Origin: Cheilinus undulatus
Lineage: Eukaryota > Chordata > Actinopteri > Labriformes > Labridae
Assembly: GCF_018320785.1 (NCBI RefSeq)
Contig: NC_054877.1
Coordinates: forward strand, 41,500,151-41,564,150
Direction of reading: 5' to 3'
Length of the DNA: 64,000 nt
Below are positions 1 to 11,300 of the stretch, piece after piece; position 1 is the first letter of the stretch, and each line of letters opens with the position of its first letter. The notes beneath the pieces were generated by a model. That model was not told where the DNA came from. It did not search any database and saw only the letters and a program-made list of their open reading frames with translations. A program made the position numbers and the translations under genes.

Positions 1-412
1 TTGATTTAACTTAAATGAACTGGATTGTGCCTTTAAGTTGACAGTCATATGTAGGTCAGTGGTGTTAACGTTGGTTTCTTCCACTAGCACAGCTGGAATT
101 TTGTGTTCCACAATGATTAGGGAGAAGTGTGGCGCCACAGAATGACCCACCAAAATCATCTAGGAATCTCTGCTCTTAAGCATGCATGTAAGCAAACCCC
201 ATCACCCTTTTTCTCTTTTTCCTCACATCACACACCGAGTGTTTACCCATGATAATGATGGAAGCAGGTGTGTCGTAACTGTGTCACTTCCTGCAGTACA
301 GAAATTCCTAGAGCCAATCTGGCTGTGTGGTGGAGGATGATTGCTGCAGCAGACTAAAAGATGAGTGAACAGGAACATTTCAGCTTTGTGTTACAGCTCT
401 ACAACACTACTT

Positions 413-480
413 AGACCTGCTACCTTGGCTCAGCTGGTTCTTGGAAGTCTTTAATGTACTGGGTTCGAGTTCAAACTGTG
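413..480 (+). repeat. tRNA-like SINE fragment
   Basis: An A-box-like stretch (ttggctcagctggtt) is followed about 30 bases later by a good B-box-like stretch (gggttcgagttc), the internal RNA polymerase III promoter of tRNAs and tRNA-derived SINEs. The spacing is short, and no full cloverleaf with a matching acceptor stem can be folded by eye. A worn SINE head or tRNA pseudogene is more likely than a working tRNA. Flanking DNA at 1-412 shows nothing recognisable. Confidence 0.4.
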
Positions 481-1794
481 CTGGGTGTTTTTCCACAACT
501 GACCGTGGCTGAGATGCTGCAGTAGTTCTCAGGCTGTAAAACCCACCTCCCTGCAGTCCGCTGAGTCTAAACTGAGGACAGATGTCAACAATTACATCTC
601 TCCCCATCCCTCTGAATATAACTGTACCCACGACTATCAATCCCCCCCCTCCACTCCCACAAAAATCGCTTCTGTCTCTCTCCAGACCACAATACAAGCT
701 CAAGCATTTCTCTGTGTTTTCATTTTTTTCTCTTGCTCCTCTGTTTTTGCCCTCTCAGCATTTCTCAGTGTTTTCATGTGCGCCATCATCATTATGGGCT
801 GCTTCCTTTAACCTCGGGTCAGAGCCCTTCCCAGATCTCTGGGCCAACAACAGGCAACTGCTGAAATCTTTATCCCTCAGGATGCAACGTTTGAAAAGAA
901 AACCTTCATTGATTCTATCTACTAAACCACAATTTAATCATCTGAAAGGCCCTGGAATTAAGTTCCCATTTAATTCATAATCATAGTTCAATTATTTAGG
1001 TCAGAGAAAGATCAAATTCCTAGTCTTCTTCCTTTTTTGGCAGCAAAAACGTTTGTTTTGCTTTGTTCCTTAAATGTACAAAATTCTGCTGCCAGGGGGC
1101 TCTCAATCAAATCAACATCTAAGACGATGAGTAGATCTCTGCCCAACTCTGCTGCTCACTTTTTGTTTTGAATTGAGGATTCTGTTTGATAAAAACCTGC
1201 ACTCCAGAAAGTGTGCATATCAGACCACTTTTTCATATTCATTCATATCCATTTCTTGGATTAGGATTTTTATACAATGAGGGAGAAAAGCTGTTAAAAA
1301 GTCTCCTTCCCAGTTCGTGCCATGAGCTGCATGCATTGCATTCTGGGATCTCTTGCATCTCAAATATGGGCAGGTAAAACCACTCTTCATCGATAAAACG
1401 AAAGTAGTAAGTTTGCTTTATGGAGGGTTGTTTTTGCTGAAAGAACGCCCCAATTCAGAATAATTTAGCAGCAGAATTGGGCCGACATGAGCAGCACTGA
1501 AATGTCTAGTGGGGCCACACTTTTAGAGGAGGAGCTCAGCCAACCGAACATGGCTGATGGCAGCGAATAACCATGGTCCATCACCAGTCAGCAGCACAGA
1601 CCTGACATTAAATACATCCACAGAACAACAGCGTTCAGTAGCAGTTCACCCTTCCTTACATGCAGCGCTCTTAGATGTGACTTCGCTTTTGAAAGAATCT
1701 GTTTGGGGTTATTTATCTTGCCTATTATTCTATTCAACATTGATTATGCCTTTATTGTACTTTCTGCCTTTTTATAAACATATATTTTTGGGCT
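481..1794. other. Non-coding stretch, nothing recognised
   Basis: The open frames here (582-980, 1186-1377, 1557-1796) have no family resemblance, no splice-flanked structure and low-complexity or Ser/Pro/Leu-rich composition. They are treated as chance frames. No repeat boundary could be defined. If the gene starting at 3392 runs leftwards, this would be part of its intron. Confidence 0.5.
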
Positions 1795-1940
1795 AGTTAT
1801 GCCTTTATTCAGAGAGAAGGAGAGAGGATGGCGTTAGAAACAGGAATAAGAGAGTGAGGGAGAAACATGCGGGTAAAGAGCCTCAGGCCATCCGCCCAGA
1901 TGGAGCACAGTCTAACCACTAGGCCATCTGGTTTAAAGGT
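1795..1940 (-). repeat. tRNA-derived SINE, minus strand
   Basis: Read on the minus strand it begins with ccagatggcctagtggttag, an A-box-type tRNA head. It then runs through tacccgcatgtttctccc to a tail containing ataaaggc. This order (tRNA head, 'cccgcatgt' body, 'aataaaggc' tail) is the pattern of abundant teleost tRNA-type SINEs. The B box is degraded. Orientation and identity are by pattern recall, not by alignment. Confidence 0.6.
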
Positions 1941-1964
1941 TTAATCATTGATATGGGATTTCTT

Positions 1965-2640
1965 TTTCCAGCTTCATGTCTTGATTCTGGTTTTTAACCT
2001 GATTTGATTCTGAATTAATCAGCCTTTATATGCTAGATTTATAAAACTGCATGTGTTACTTGCTTTTGTGATAAGACTTTATCCTGTAATTCTGGGTTTG
2101 ATTTTCTGTATTTATTACTTAAACCAGGATTTATTTATGGAGATTTGATGTATGAGTCAAGACTCATTCATCAGGCTTTGTCCCTTAATTACGGTCTTAT
2201 TTATCTGGCTTTGTCCCTCTGGATTTATTTATTTGTCTTGCTTCTGGACTTATTTGTCTGGATTTATGTCATAATTCTGGATTTGTTTATCAGTATTTAT
2301 GACTTCATCTGGGATTAATTAATCTGGAGTTCCTGTTTTTATAGATCTAGATTGATTCCTTGCTTTAAGATTTATGTTTCTAACTTTATTTATCACTTGG
2401 TTCTGTATTTGTTAGGCTGTTATATTAATACTAGACATGTATATCTGGATTCACCACTTCTGTCAGGTTAAATACATCTGGCTTTGGATTTAGTCAGGAT
2501 TTTATATTAACCAATAGACTCTGGGTTTATTTATCTGTCTCATGTCATTGTTTTGTCAGTAAAACTGCATGAATTTGGGTTTAGGTCTGGCTTAATCCCT
2601 CAGTTTAAGTCCTTTCTGGATTTATTGGAGTATAATATGT
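1965..2640. repeat. Degenerate tctggatttattt tandem-like DNA
   Basis: Variants of tctggatttatttat recur at irregular 15-40 base spacing through about 0.65 kb (near 2130, 2205, 2215, 2255, 2275 and 2290). This looks like a decayed minisatellite. No terminal repeats were found. The following 2641-3293 has nothing else recognisable. Confidence 0.45.
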
Positions 2641-3293
2641 TGTTCTTCTTTTGTTAAGCTTCACTGGTGGTGGTTTTAGTCATGAAGGCCCCACACAAAG
2701 ACCAGCACAAAGCCCTTCCCAATTTTGCTAAAAGCCATCATAGCAAGCAAACAAAACATTTTGAAGCATCTTTTTCTTTAGTAAACAAAGAAACAGGACT
2801 ATAGGACATCCAGAATCTGAATTATAAAAACTGTAAATGCACAAATACCCAACTGTACTGGCTTATCTTCCCTTAGAGGAGAATTAAAACCCACCACATG
2901 GAAATAGTTTAGTAAGTCTGTAGGCCAGGTGTAACCCCTAAAAATACATTATCCAGATAACATCTGCTCTTCTTACAAAGATCATAAATGTTTATTTACA
3001 TGCCCTTCTATCACACTAATCCACCATTTCATTGTCTCAGTGTCTGTGGGGATCTACATAAATATAATCTGCTTGATGTGGGGCTTGGGCATTGCTGGTG
3101 GGGCTCTGCATGGACTTTGTTGGAAAATCAAGCTCTACTTGTTGCTTCTTTTTTCTACTTGGCCCCTAATTTACAGTCAAAATACGTTTGATTATTAAAA
3201 AACAGACGTGTGCCTCATATTTAGACGCCAGCTGTCTGCCTTTGCATGATGGTTAACCCACTACTGAGCACCCAATCTGTGAATAATCCTCAC

Positions 3294-3392
3294 CTCTGGG
3301 TTGACTTGTCGCTCCGTCGCTCCCTGCGCGCTCAGCTCCCACACCACCGCCAGCAGCAGCAGTCGGACAAGCGACTTGAGCTCCGGTGCCAT
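3294..3392 (-). CDS. First coding exon of a secreted or membrane protein
   Basis: The minus-strand ATG at 3392 has G at -3 and G at +4. It opens 33 codons beginning MAPELKSLVRLLLLAVVW and ending in QVNPE, then a consensus donor (CAGAG/gtgagg) at 3293 in phase 0. Residues 1-23 form a textbook signal peptide: Leu/Val-rich core at 8-17 with small residues near Ser21-Ala22-Gln23-Gly24. The rest of the gene must lie further left on the minus strand (below 3293), and no second exon could be recognised there. The 'NPE' just after the signal peptide is loosely reminiscent of acid-lipase exons, but that is far too little to name it. The frame continues upstream of the ATG, so the exact start is a judgement based on the signal peptide. 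Confidence 0.55.
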
Positions 3393-4327
3393 CACCTGCC
3401 TCTCCCAAAAGCTCTCAAAACAGACGGATCCTGTTATAACAGCTGACTCGAACTTGACTTCTCTATTTGTCAGAACATTATCTAAGGAGAAACGTATCCA
3501 GTGAACGAGTTTTAGGACGAAGCTGACTGCGACTAGACGCGTTTCCAGCTGATTCTCAAACAAAAGGAGCTACTTGTCCAGTCTTTGCATTCTCCTCGCG
3601 TTATGTTTTTAATGCAACAGACGTGGGAAGCAGGAAGTACTGCGTGGTCTCTGGAGCTGCAGCCTGTGCGTATTTGTGGTCCAAACTCAGCTCTCGCGTC
3701 GCTCCAGATGTTGCAGCCGCCTTTTTGTGTTCATAAAGCTGCCTTTCCTCCACGCTGTCCTTTCTTCTCTATCTTCCACTCGGGTTATTTTGATCCCCTC
3801 TCCTCTACCCCTCTCTCCCCTCTGCAGACGTGGTAGTTTGATATCCCCGGAGACCTTCAGCTGGAAAAGTGGAGGATTGTAAACCTCCCACTAAAATCAG
3901 CCCGCCCCTCTGAGGGCTGGAATCAACTTAGTGACCTTCACATTAAACTGGGCACGGGTTTCTCTGAGCTGAGATAGTTATTAAATGCTTTGATGCTCCC
4001 TGAATGATTGAAGAGGAGTTTATTACAGTGGACACAAACAATATGCTAAAAGAGGCAGGCTCTGTCAACAGTTTAACAGCTATGAACACTTTATGATCAC
4101 TGTATGAAAGCAGCTGTAAGAACGTGCACATCTGTGTTAGCAGTCTGCCTCCACATATCAATGCAACTGAATCACTTGTTTTTTTTTTTTTCACCAAATA
4201 CTTTCCTGCTGTTTAACTTTTAATGTTAAGATTACAGAATAATGAATCCATGCAGTTTATAGGCTACTTTCTTTTCTTACTAATGTATTAACTGGTTAAT
4301 CAATACTGCTGTGGAATAAGTTTGATC
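3393..4327. promoter_or_regulatory. Probable 5' flank of the 3392 gene
   Basis: The first few hundred bases upstream of the minus-strand start are richer in G+C and CpG (gcgttatg, ctcgcgtcgctcc) than the surroundings, as expected of a promoter region. No TATA box could be placed with confidence. Beyond about 3900 the sequence becomes AT-rich with nothing recognised. Confidence 0.3.
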
Positions 4328-4382
4328 GCCTGTTTGCGCAGCACTGATTGGCTGACTGTCAATCAGTGCTGCACAAACAGGC
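4328..4382. repeat. Near-perfect 23-bp stem hairpin
   Basis: Arms 4328-4350 and 4360-4382 are reverse complements except for one position, which would be a G:U pair in RNA from the plus strand. The loop is 9 nt (gctgactgt). The arms extend weakly outward, since aagttt near 4318 pairs with aaactt near 4390. No hAT, piggyBac or Tc1 ends flank it. It could be the core of a foldback element or a small RNA hairpin. Confidence 0.75.
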
Positions 4383-4539
4383 CAAAACTTTTCTGCAGAC
4401 AATAGGAAGCCCTGCATGAAACCGTGTTTACAAAGGGGAACTGCGCCCCCTAATGCACAGAGAGCCTTTTTAGTTTCTCCCACGTATTTGTCTGATAAAT
4501 TAATACATCAGCCTTGTCGTTGAACAGAAAATTTCTTGG

Positions 4540-5040
4540 AAATTTTCCTTTCCGAGACCCAAACAATTAAAAAAAAAAAAAATCAAAAATTTTTCTAAAA
4601 ATTCTTACATATTTTCAAAGTACCCCATGAAAAGTACCAAAATATTTCTCTAGATAGTCCTCAAATCTTTCAGTGAAACTTCCTCATAGAGCCTTAAAAT
4701 TCCAATAAAAATTTCCCCAAAAATTCCATGCACATTTATGAAAAATTTCAAGCAAATTCCCCCTTAAATTTCTTGGCAAATTGTAGAAATGTTCAAAAAC
4801 ATTCTCCAAAATTCCATGAAAATGATGGAAACAAATAAATAAATAAATAAATAAATAAATTTAATAAATTTCCCATATTCCCATGGAAATGCAAAAAAAA
4901 AAAACAAAACAAAACAAAAAAAAAACTCTAAATTTCCATTAAAAAAACTTGACAACTTCCAAACAAATTCCCTAAAACATTTAAACAGCAAATTATCCCG
5001 GCATTTCAAGCAAATCCCTTAAACTTTTCTCATGAATTCT
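4540..5040. repeat. Degenerate aaattcc-type array with (aaat)n
   Basis: Short blocks such as aaaattccatgaaaa, aaatttccc and caaattccc recur every 20-40 bases. An (aaat)n microsatellite lies at about 4835-4870 and A-rich runs near 4890-4925. The complementary-orientation counterpart (gaatttggggg-type) occurs at 42570-43040, so this is a dispersed family. No terminal inverted repeats were found. Confidence 0.55.
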
Positions 5041-5824
5041 AATACCAAAATGATTACTATTATATAGAGAAGAAAAAATGTAATGTCTGCATATGTGGAC
5101 GCGGGGTCCTAGGAGGATATAACCACGTAGAAGTGATGCATCAGTCCCTAACAATGTCCTTTGATTTAGTTTGGTCTATCAAATGGTGACATTGATACCT
5201 TTCTGATTAATTTGTTGGGCCATAATAAAGTCCTTACTGCTAAATGACAGAAAAAAAATCTTTCCCTGAATGAAAATACCAATACTATTTTTAAAAGATT
5301 ATGGATACTGCATTCATGCTAAAACAAGAGCTGTAATCAATAATGAACACAGATTACACAGTATGAATGCCAGAATCAGAGCATCTAAATACCCTGACTG
5401 GAAAGAATAAAAAAAAAAAAAGATTAAATAAAATTATTATTAAAAAATAAAGGAAAGGACAAAAATAATCCTTAAGAATAAAAATGTCATTTTAATAATG
5501 TACTTATACTGTATTATGATGATAAAAAATTATAGGCCTGTTAAACGATTAATTTTCTAAAATTGTGCTTAATCATAGAATTTCTATACTCAACTGCAAT
5601 CAATACCTCTTTATGATGCATTTTGATATTCCATTATTTTGCATTTAAAGCTGCTCGCTTCATTTTTGATTTTGTGTCACATTTATTTGACTTCCTGTTT
5701 AGATACAAACCTGCTTTTATTTTGAAAGAAGACAAGTAACTTTGGGTATTTTGAGGATTACAATTTGTGGCTTTAGAACTCTCCCATGATGCCATTTTTG
5801 CCCCGTGTCTTTCTTATGTTTGAG
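5041..5824. other. AT-rich spacer, nothing recognised
   Basis: The sequence is mainly A/T with homopolymer A runs near 5410. No open frame of note, no inverted terminal repeats and no conserved-looking block were seen. Confidence 0.5.
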
Positions 5825-6270
5825 TCATGAACTCTGCCCTTAACTGAGGCCAGTAGGCCTGCAGGTCTTTGGATGTGGTTCTGGGTTCTTTTATGACCTC
5901 CTGGATGAGTCGTCGTTGCACTCTTGGAGTCATTTTGGTTGGTCGACCACTCCTGGGAAGGTTACCACTGTTCCCAGTTTTCTCCATTTGTGGATAATGG
6001 CTCTGACTGTGGTTCGCTGGAGTCCCAAAGCCTTGGAAATGGCTTTGTAACCTTTTCCAGACTGATCGATTTCAATCACTTTTGTTCTTGAATTTCTTTA
6101 TATCGTGGCATGATGTGTTTCTGTCTGAGACCTTGTAGCCTACTTCACTTTGTCTGACAGTTTCTATTTAAGTGATTTCTTGATTCAACAAATCTGGCAG
6201 TAATCAGGCCCGAGTGTGGCCAGTGAAATTGAACTCAGCTTTCCAAGAACTGTGGTTAATCACGGTTTGG
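5825..6270 (-). mobile_element. Tc1-like transposon remnant, N-terminal transposase part
   Basis: Reading the minus strand in broken frames gives the start of a Tc1-family transposase: MPRYKEIQ, then a helix-turn-helix region with LGLQRTTV-like and R-S-G-R-P-like segments, then TTTxxDLQASLASVKG-like residues. These are the paired DNA-binding domains of fish Tc1 elements. Stops and frameshifts interrupt it and the catalytic DDE part is absent. The flank near 6150-6260 (tctatttaagtgatttcttgattcaac) resembles the common non-coding end of this family. It is dead and sits downstream of the sall2 3' region. Confidence 0.75.
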
Positions 6271-6623
6271 AGTTTTTTTCCTCCTTAATCATTTAGAAAC
6301 TGTTTTTTGTATTGGGTTTGTATTGTATGGGTTGTCTTTGTGAGATATTAAAATGGGTTTGATGATCCGAAACATTTAAGTGGAATAAATATACAAAAAA
6401 ATTAGGAGCCAGAAACGGCCATAAATTTGTTTTCAACTATCCAAGATAGCTATGATAGTTGCACAAAGGCTAAACTCATACCATGACAATTGTGCTATTG
6501 TCCCACCAACAGTTTAAAACCCCTGCACAGTTTTAAAGTGTTGTTGACCCAGGACTATATGTTTGGCATTTTTGCACCACAATGGACATACAACTAAATA
6601 AACAACTGTAAGAAGGGTCACAC

Positions 6624-6629
6624 TTTATT
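6624..6629 (-). terminator. Candidate sall2 polyadenylation signal
   Basis: Minus-strand AATAAA (plus tttatt) is the first clear hexamer found downstream of the sall2 stop at 8076. It implies a 3' untranslated region of about 1.4 kb. The region 6630-8075 has no other recognisable gene or repeat, which fits a UTR. Confidence 0.35.
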
Positions 6630-8075
6630 TTCTGTTGATCAGCCTATTGTTTTAGCCACATGCAAACTGTAATGAGCTTATTTGCATTTATATGGTGACA
6701 TGGTTTTTGTGGTAGTGGCAGCTACAGATTTCACATTACCACAGTTGGAATTATGCCAAACAGCAGCTGAATGGGCGATGCATATATACAAACTTTTCCT
6801 ACAGCCAACCCCTTGTCCCCAAGCTCAACTGCTTTTCTCTCCATGACTGAGAAACCTCAGCTGCCCTTCTCCCTCGCTTGTCTTGGTTGATTTGACACAA
6901 AAAGGGGAGCTTTGATTATCTTGGCAGAGAGCAGGAGTTAGTCATATGTGACTGTAAGGAATCATGGAGGTTTTAGATAAATGTGCCTACAATGGTGCAT
7001 ACAATGGTGCATACACAGTGAGAATGACAAATCAGCAGACGAGTTAAAACATACATTGGTTTTTAATATGGAGATACTGAAAGTACATCTTACAACAAAC
7101 AGACATAGACTTCTGATATTTATAGAAACTTAAAGTTTTAGTAAACAAAAAGACGTGTTACAGATATAACTTTTGGACCAAACGACAATCATAATATTCA
7201 CAAAGCTGAATGTCATGTTTCACACTAAAGACCATGTCCTCACTGAGCTCACAAATGCTGCAACTGTGCTTCTGGTTCAACAGGACAATAAGATGAAAAG
7301 TAAACCACAGTGACTTTAGTGAGTAGTTTATCTGGACTGCAGAACTGTGGACTAAGAACCTAATATTCCTCACAGAAACACTTTCAACTTGTGTGTTTTT
7401 CTTGCTCTGGTGAAGCAAAATAATCTTTAAATCAGAGGAGCAAAGCAGTTTTTAGTTTCCTGTTATCCTCACTTCCCTCTGTAACCTCGGGAAAGATTGT
7501 TCTAGATATGACACAGTCATAGGTTGGGATGCAGATGCAAAAAAAAAATAAATCTTTTGGTTTCTTGAGCCTCCTTTGGTGCCAGTTGGATCAAATTTGG
7601 TACTTGGCACAAGTTAAGTCCTAAACTTTGAACTTACTGTTTAACTTTTTTCCCAAACTAAAATTGAATTGGATCAAATATGTTAAACCTTTCCCGTCTG
7701 CATAAAGTAAGAGAAACAAATAAAGTTACTTGACCCAGATCTGATATGAAACATTAATACAACAGGAATATATTTGTTAGAAAGTGCATCAAACTATTGA
7801 CGACTTCAGCCAGACAAATGTTATGTCACATCTAATGAAGTCCGGCAAACACTGGACTCCTTTTGTGACGTGAATATTTTCATTTTTACATAGCTGTCTT
7901 TTTTAACACAAGATCAAGCTGGTTGACTCACAACTTTCACATACAAACATATTATTCTGACTATCAAACTGACAGGCTACTAAAGTGTGTTAAAGAAGCA
8001 GTACTACACAAATGCCCATACAGTAAACACTGATTGAAAACACCAGAATGTAACCAGGCCAGTCACAGAGTCAAC

Positions 8076-8387
8076 TTATGACCCTTCACCAGACTCTTCC
8101 CCAGTTTTGTCAGGGATCCTTGGATCTATCTGAGACCCGGCCGGTGATTTTGAAGACTGCTCCGCCTCGTTGTCTTCTTTGCTGCCAGCAGTTTGGTCAT
8201 CGCTTGGCTCATCACTGGTGTTAAGAAAGGCTTGGTACTGGTTCCAAAAGCCTGCTGAGCTCCTGGTTGCGGGAATGCTTAAGGAAGTTGCAGATGTAGA
8301 AGACTGAAGCTGGTCAGAGGAGGAACGGCTGCTCCGGCCTGATGGACGTGTCGTTTTGGTAACCATGCCATGGTGCTTCATGTGCCC
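8076..8387 (-). CDS. sall2: sall2 exon 3 (terminal coding exon)
   Basis: The exon begins after ttcccag in phase 0 with GHMKHHG, which supplies the two zinc-binding His residues of the finger whose Cys residues lie at the end of exon 2. After the finger come about 95 residues rich in Ser, Asp and Glu, ending GEESGEGS and a TGA stop. There is no further finger, whereas mammalian SALL2 ends with a pair. Intron 2 is 8388-9587. Confidence 0.9.
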   Translation of the reverse strand, partial: GHMKHHGMVTKTTRPSGRSSRSSSDQLQSSTSATSLSIPATRSSAGFWNQYQAFLNTSDEPSDDQTAGSKEDNEAEQSSKSPAGSQIDPRIPDKTGEESGEGS

Positions 8388-11300
8388 CTGGGAACGCAAA
8401 AATGGTCAAACAAGGCTTGGTTTAATTATCATTAGCAATACAGTGATGGGTAAAGCCCACAGTAAATTAAGTCACTCATATTATAGGAGCATGCATATCT
8501 TTTCTTCATGGTGAAAATATCAGTCCTTTGAAACCTAAAGTTGAGTTTTTTCTCCAAAAAGCTTTATACTAAAGCAGTGATACTCAATGTGTGGCTCGTT
8601 TGTGATTATTTGTTAATCTTTTATGTCTTAATTTTCAATATTATTCCCCTAGAAAAACCTTTAAAAAGAGAAACTTTTTTGCCCTGTTCCAACATTTTTT
8701 GACACTTTTCACCCATTCAAGCTAACGTTTGAATACCACTTGTTTCATATTTTTTAGCCATTATTGCCACTTCTTTTTGCCGCTTTTATCCCATTTTTGC
8801 TACTTTTATCCCATTTTTGCCCATTTTCACAATTTTTTGTCCCTTTTCTGCCATTTAAGCTACCTTTTGTCATTAGATACCACTTGTTTCCTATTTTTTT
8901 GCCAATTTTTGTCACTTCTTTATGCCATTTTTTTCTAATTTTTGCTACTTTTATCCCATATTTTGCCCTTTTTTGCATTTTTTTTGCCACTTTTCCTCCA
9001 ATTTAGCTACCTTTTGCCATTAATTACCAATTGTTTCCTATTTTTTGACCATTTTTGCCTCTTCTTTTTGCCACTGTTTCTCCATTTTTGCCATTTTATC
9101 CCATTTTTGCCCATTTTTACCATTTTTTGCCACTTTCCTGCTATTTTCATTACCTTTTACCAATAAATGCCACTTGTTTTCTATATGTTGACCATTTTTG
9201 CCACTTCTTCCTGCCCCATTTTTTGCCTTTTTTCACATTTTCTTGTTTTTTTTTTTTTTTTTTTTTTGGTGCTCATTTTTGCCAGTCTGGACTGCTTTTC
9301 GCCAATTTTCGTTACTTTTCACTCATTTTTTGCCACTTTTGGACCTTTTTTGCTACCTGTAATGTATTTTTTTGTCACTTCTTACCCTTTTTTGCTACTT
9401 TCTGACCCTTTTTCAACATTTTCTCCCCGTTTTCGCTCTGTTTTTTAATCAATTTTTGCTGCTTTTTAATCATTTTTGCCACCATTAACTTATTTTTATA
9501 GCTATTTCAAGCAATAACTCTACCAGAATGCCAGTACATGTATTTGATGGGCTTGTTATTTTATACAGAATAGTGTCTTGTGCTTACCTTCAGTCCACTG
9601 CGACTCGCATACTCCTTTCCACATTCTGCACAGCAATAGGTCTTCTTCTCAGGACGAGACATTGGAGATGGGAGGGTAGGAGCAAGGCTGATGGGGACTG
9701 AATCCTCCATTGCATCATTTGGAGCTGATCCACTAATCTTAACATTTTCCACTGGGTCTTCCCTCCCATATGAACCAAAATGAAAGCTCTGACGTGTCTC
9801 CCTTACAAAAGTGGAAGCCCTCTGTGATGCACCTCTTTCCTCAGCACCGTTAGTGCCAGAAGTGTCCAAACTGGGCATCTTTTTTGGGTCCTCATCGGGC
9901 ACAGTTGCTTGGTCTTGCTTTGGTGTTGCTGGTGGGAGAGATTGGTCTTTGTCTTCTTCCATTGGTTCTGGGGATTGGGGCCTTGGGGAGACTGATTCTG
10001 ATTGTAAGGTGGCTAATGCGTCGACATTTAGGGCATCTTGACTAAGGATTGGGTTCAAAGTCGTACTAGGGCAGTTGTAAGCAAAGTCAGCATCAAGGCC
10101 GGGTGTGCTTTGTGAGTCTTCCAGGTTAGATTTGGAGCCATGGCAGGAGGAGGTAGCTGCTTCATCCTCTCCACAATCCACTTCCATAGAATTTGACAGT
10201 GCTGTGGTTTTGGTAGCAGTGGAGGAGACTGGTGAGGATGTGGATTTAGAGAGACTGACATCAGCATTGGCTTCTTCAGCTTGGTTGTCTTTGCCAACAG
10301 ATGAAGCTTGATCCATTTTCTGAGAGGCTAGTAAAGGAGCACTGACACAAAGGACGGGTGGGTCTGCACTGCCAGGCAGTGAAGTTTGTGTTGTGGTATT
10401 CATGAAGGGGTCAGGACTAAGGTCAGAGGGTGGAATAAGGTCTGGGCTGGGGGATCCAGGTTTGCTAAGACTTTTGGTTACCTCTTCTGTTTTTATACTA
10501 GCAGAGACAGGGATGGAGCCAACTGCTGGAATTTGAAATTGTGAGCTTGGGGCTGGGCTCTTGGAGTAACCTGCTAGAGGAGGTGTTTTACTAGAGGCAG
10601 AATTTGAGTCAGTATTCTTGGACTGAGATTGTGACAAGGGTTTGACATTAGAGTCAGCTGGTAACTCATGTGCAGAATCATCAGTTCCCTCTGTGGGCAA
10701 CTGTCCACCAAGGTGCATACGGATGTGGTGCTGGAGCACCAGGGCGTTTGTGAACTTGCGCTGGCACAGTGGGCAGGAGTTCTGGACTCGTGCATTTGGT
10801 GGCCGAGCATGATGGGTAGCCACATGTGACCGCAGGCTGCCTTTGGTAGAGAAGGATCTGCCACATATCTTACACGGAAAAGGGCGCTCTCCAAGGTGAG
10901 TAGCCTGGTGCAGACGAAGTGCTCTAGGACAACTCAGCACTCGAAGGCATACCCCACACTGATTGTGTGCCAAGTTACCAGCTGGTCCTGTGATGTTGAG
11001 GGATGGTGTCAAGCCGCCAGTCATGGCACTTTTTCCATTACCACTCATGCCAAGGGCAGCAATCATCTCATGGGTGAAATTTGAAACAGAAGTGGACACT
11101 AGAGTTGAAGATGGTGGGGAAGCCATGACATATGTTGTAGAAGTGCTGGCATTTGTGAAACCACTATTGGCTGAACTCGCTAAAGAGGTAGTGGTAACAC
11201 TAGATAACATCTCTAGCATGGAAGAAGAGGCTGAGGATGAAGTCCATGGAGAGGAGGAGCTTGGAGGCACCTTCTCCAGCTTCTCCACCAGCCTCTGCAA

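Noticed and set aside
413-480. A working tRNA gene
   Set aside because: A- and B-box-like sequences are there, but the acceptor stem and spacing are wrong for a functional tRNA.
8729-9448. Several Phe/Leu/Cys/His-rich open frames in sall2 intron 2
   Set aside because: They arise from the pyrimidine-rich degenerate array of a hAT-type fragment and have no domain, start context or splice support.
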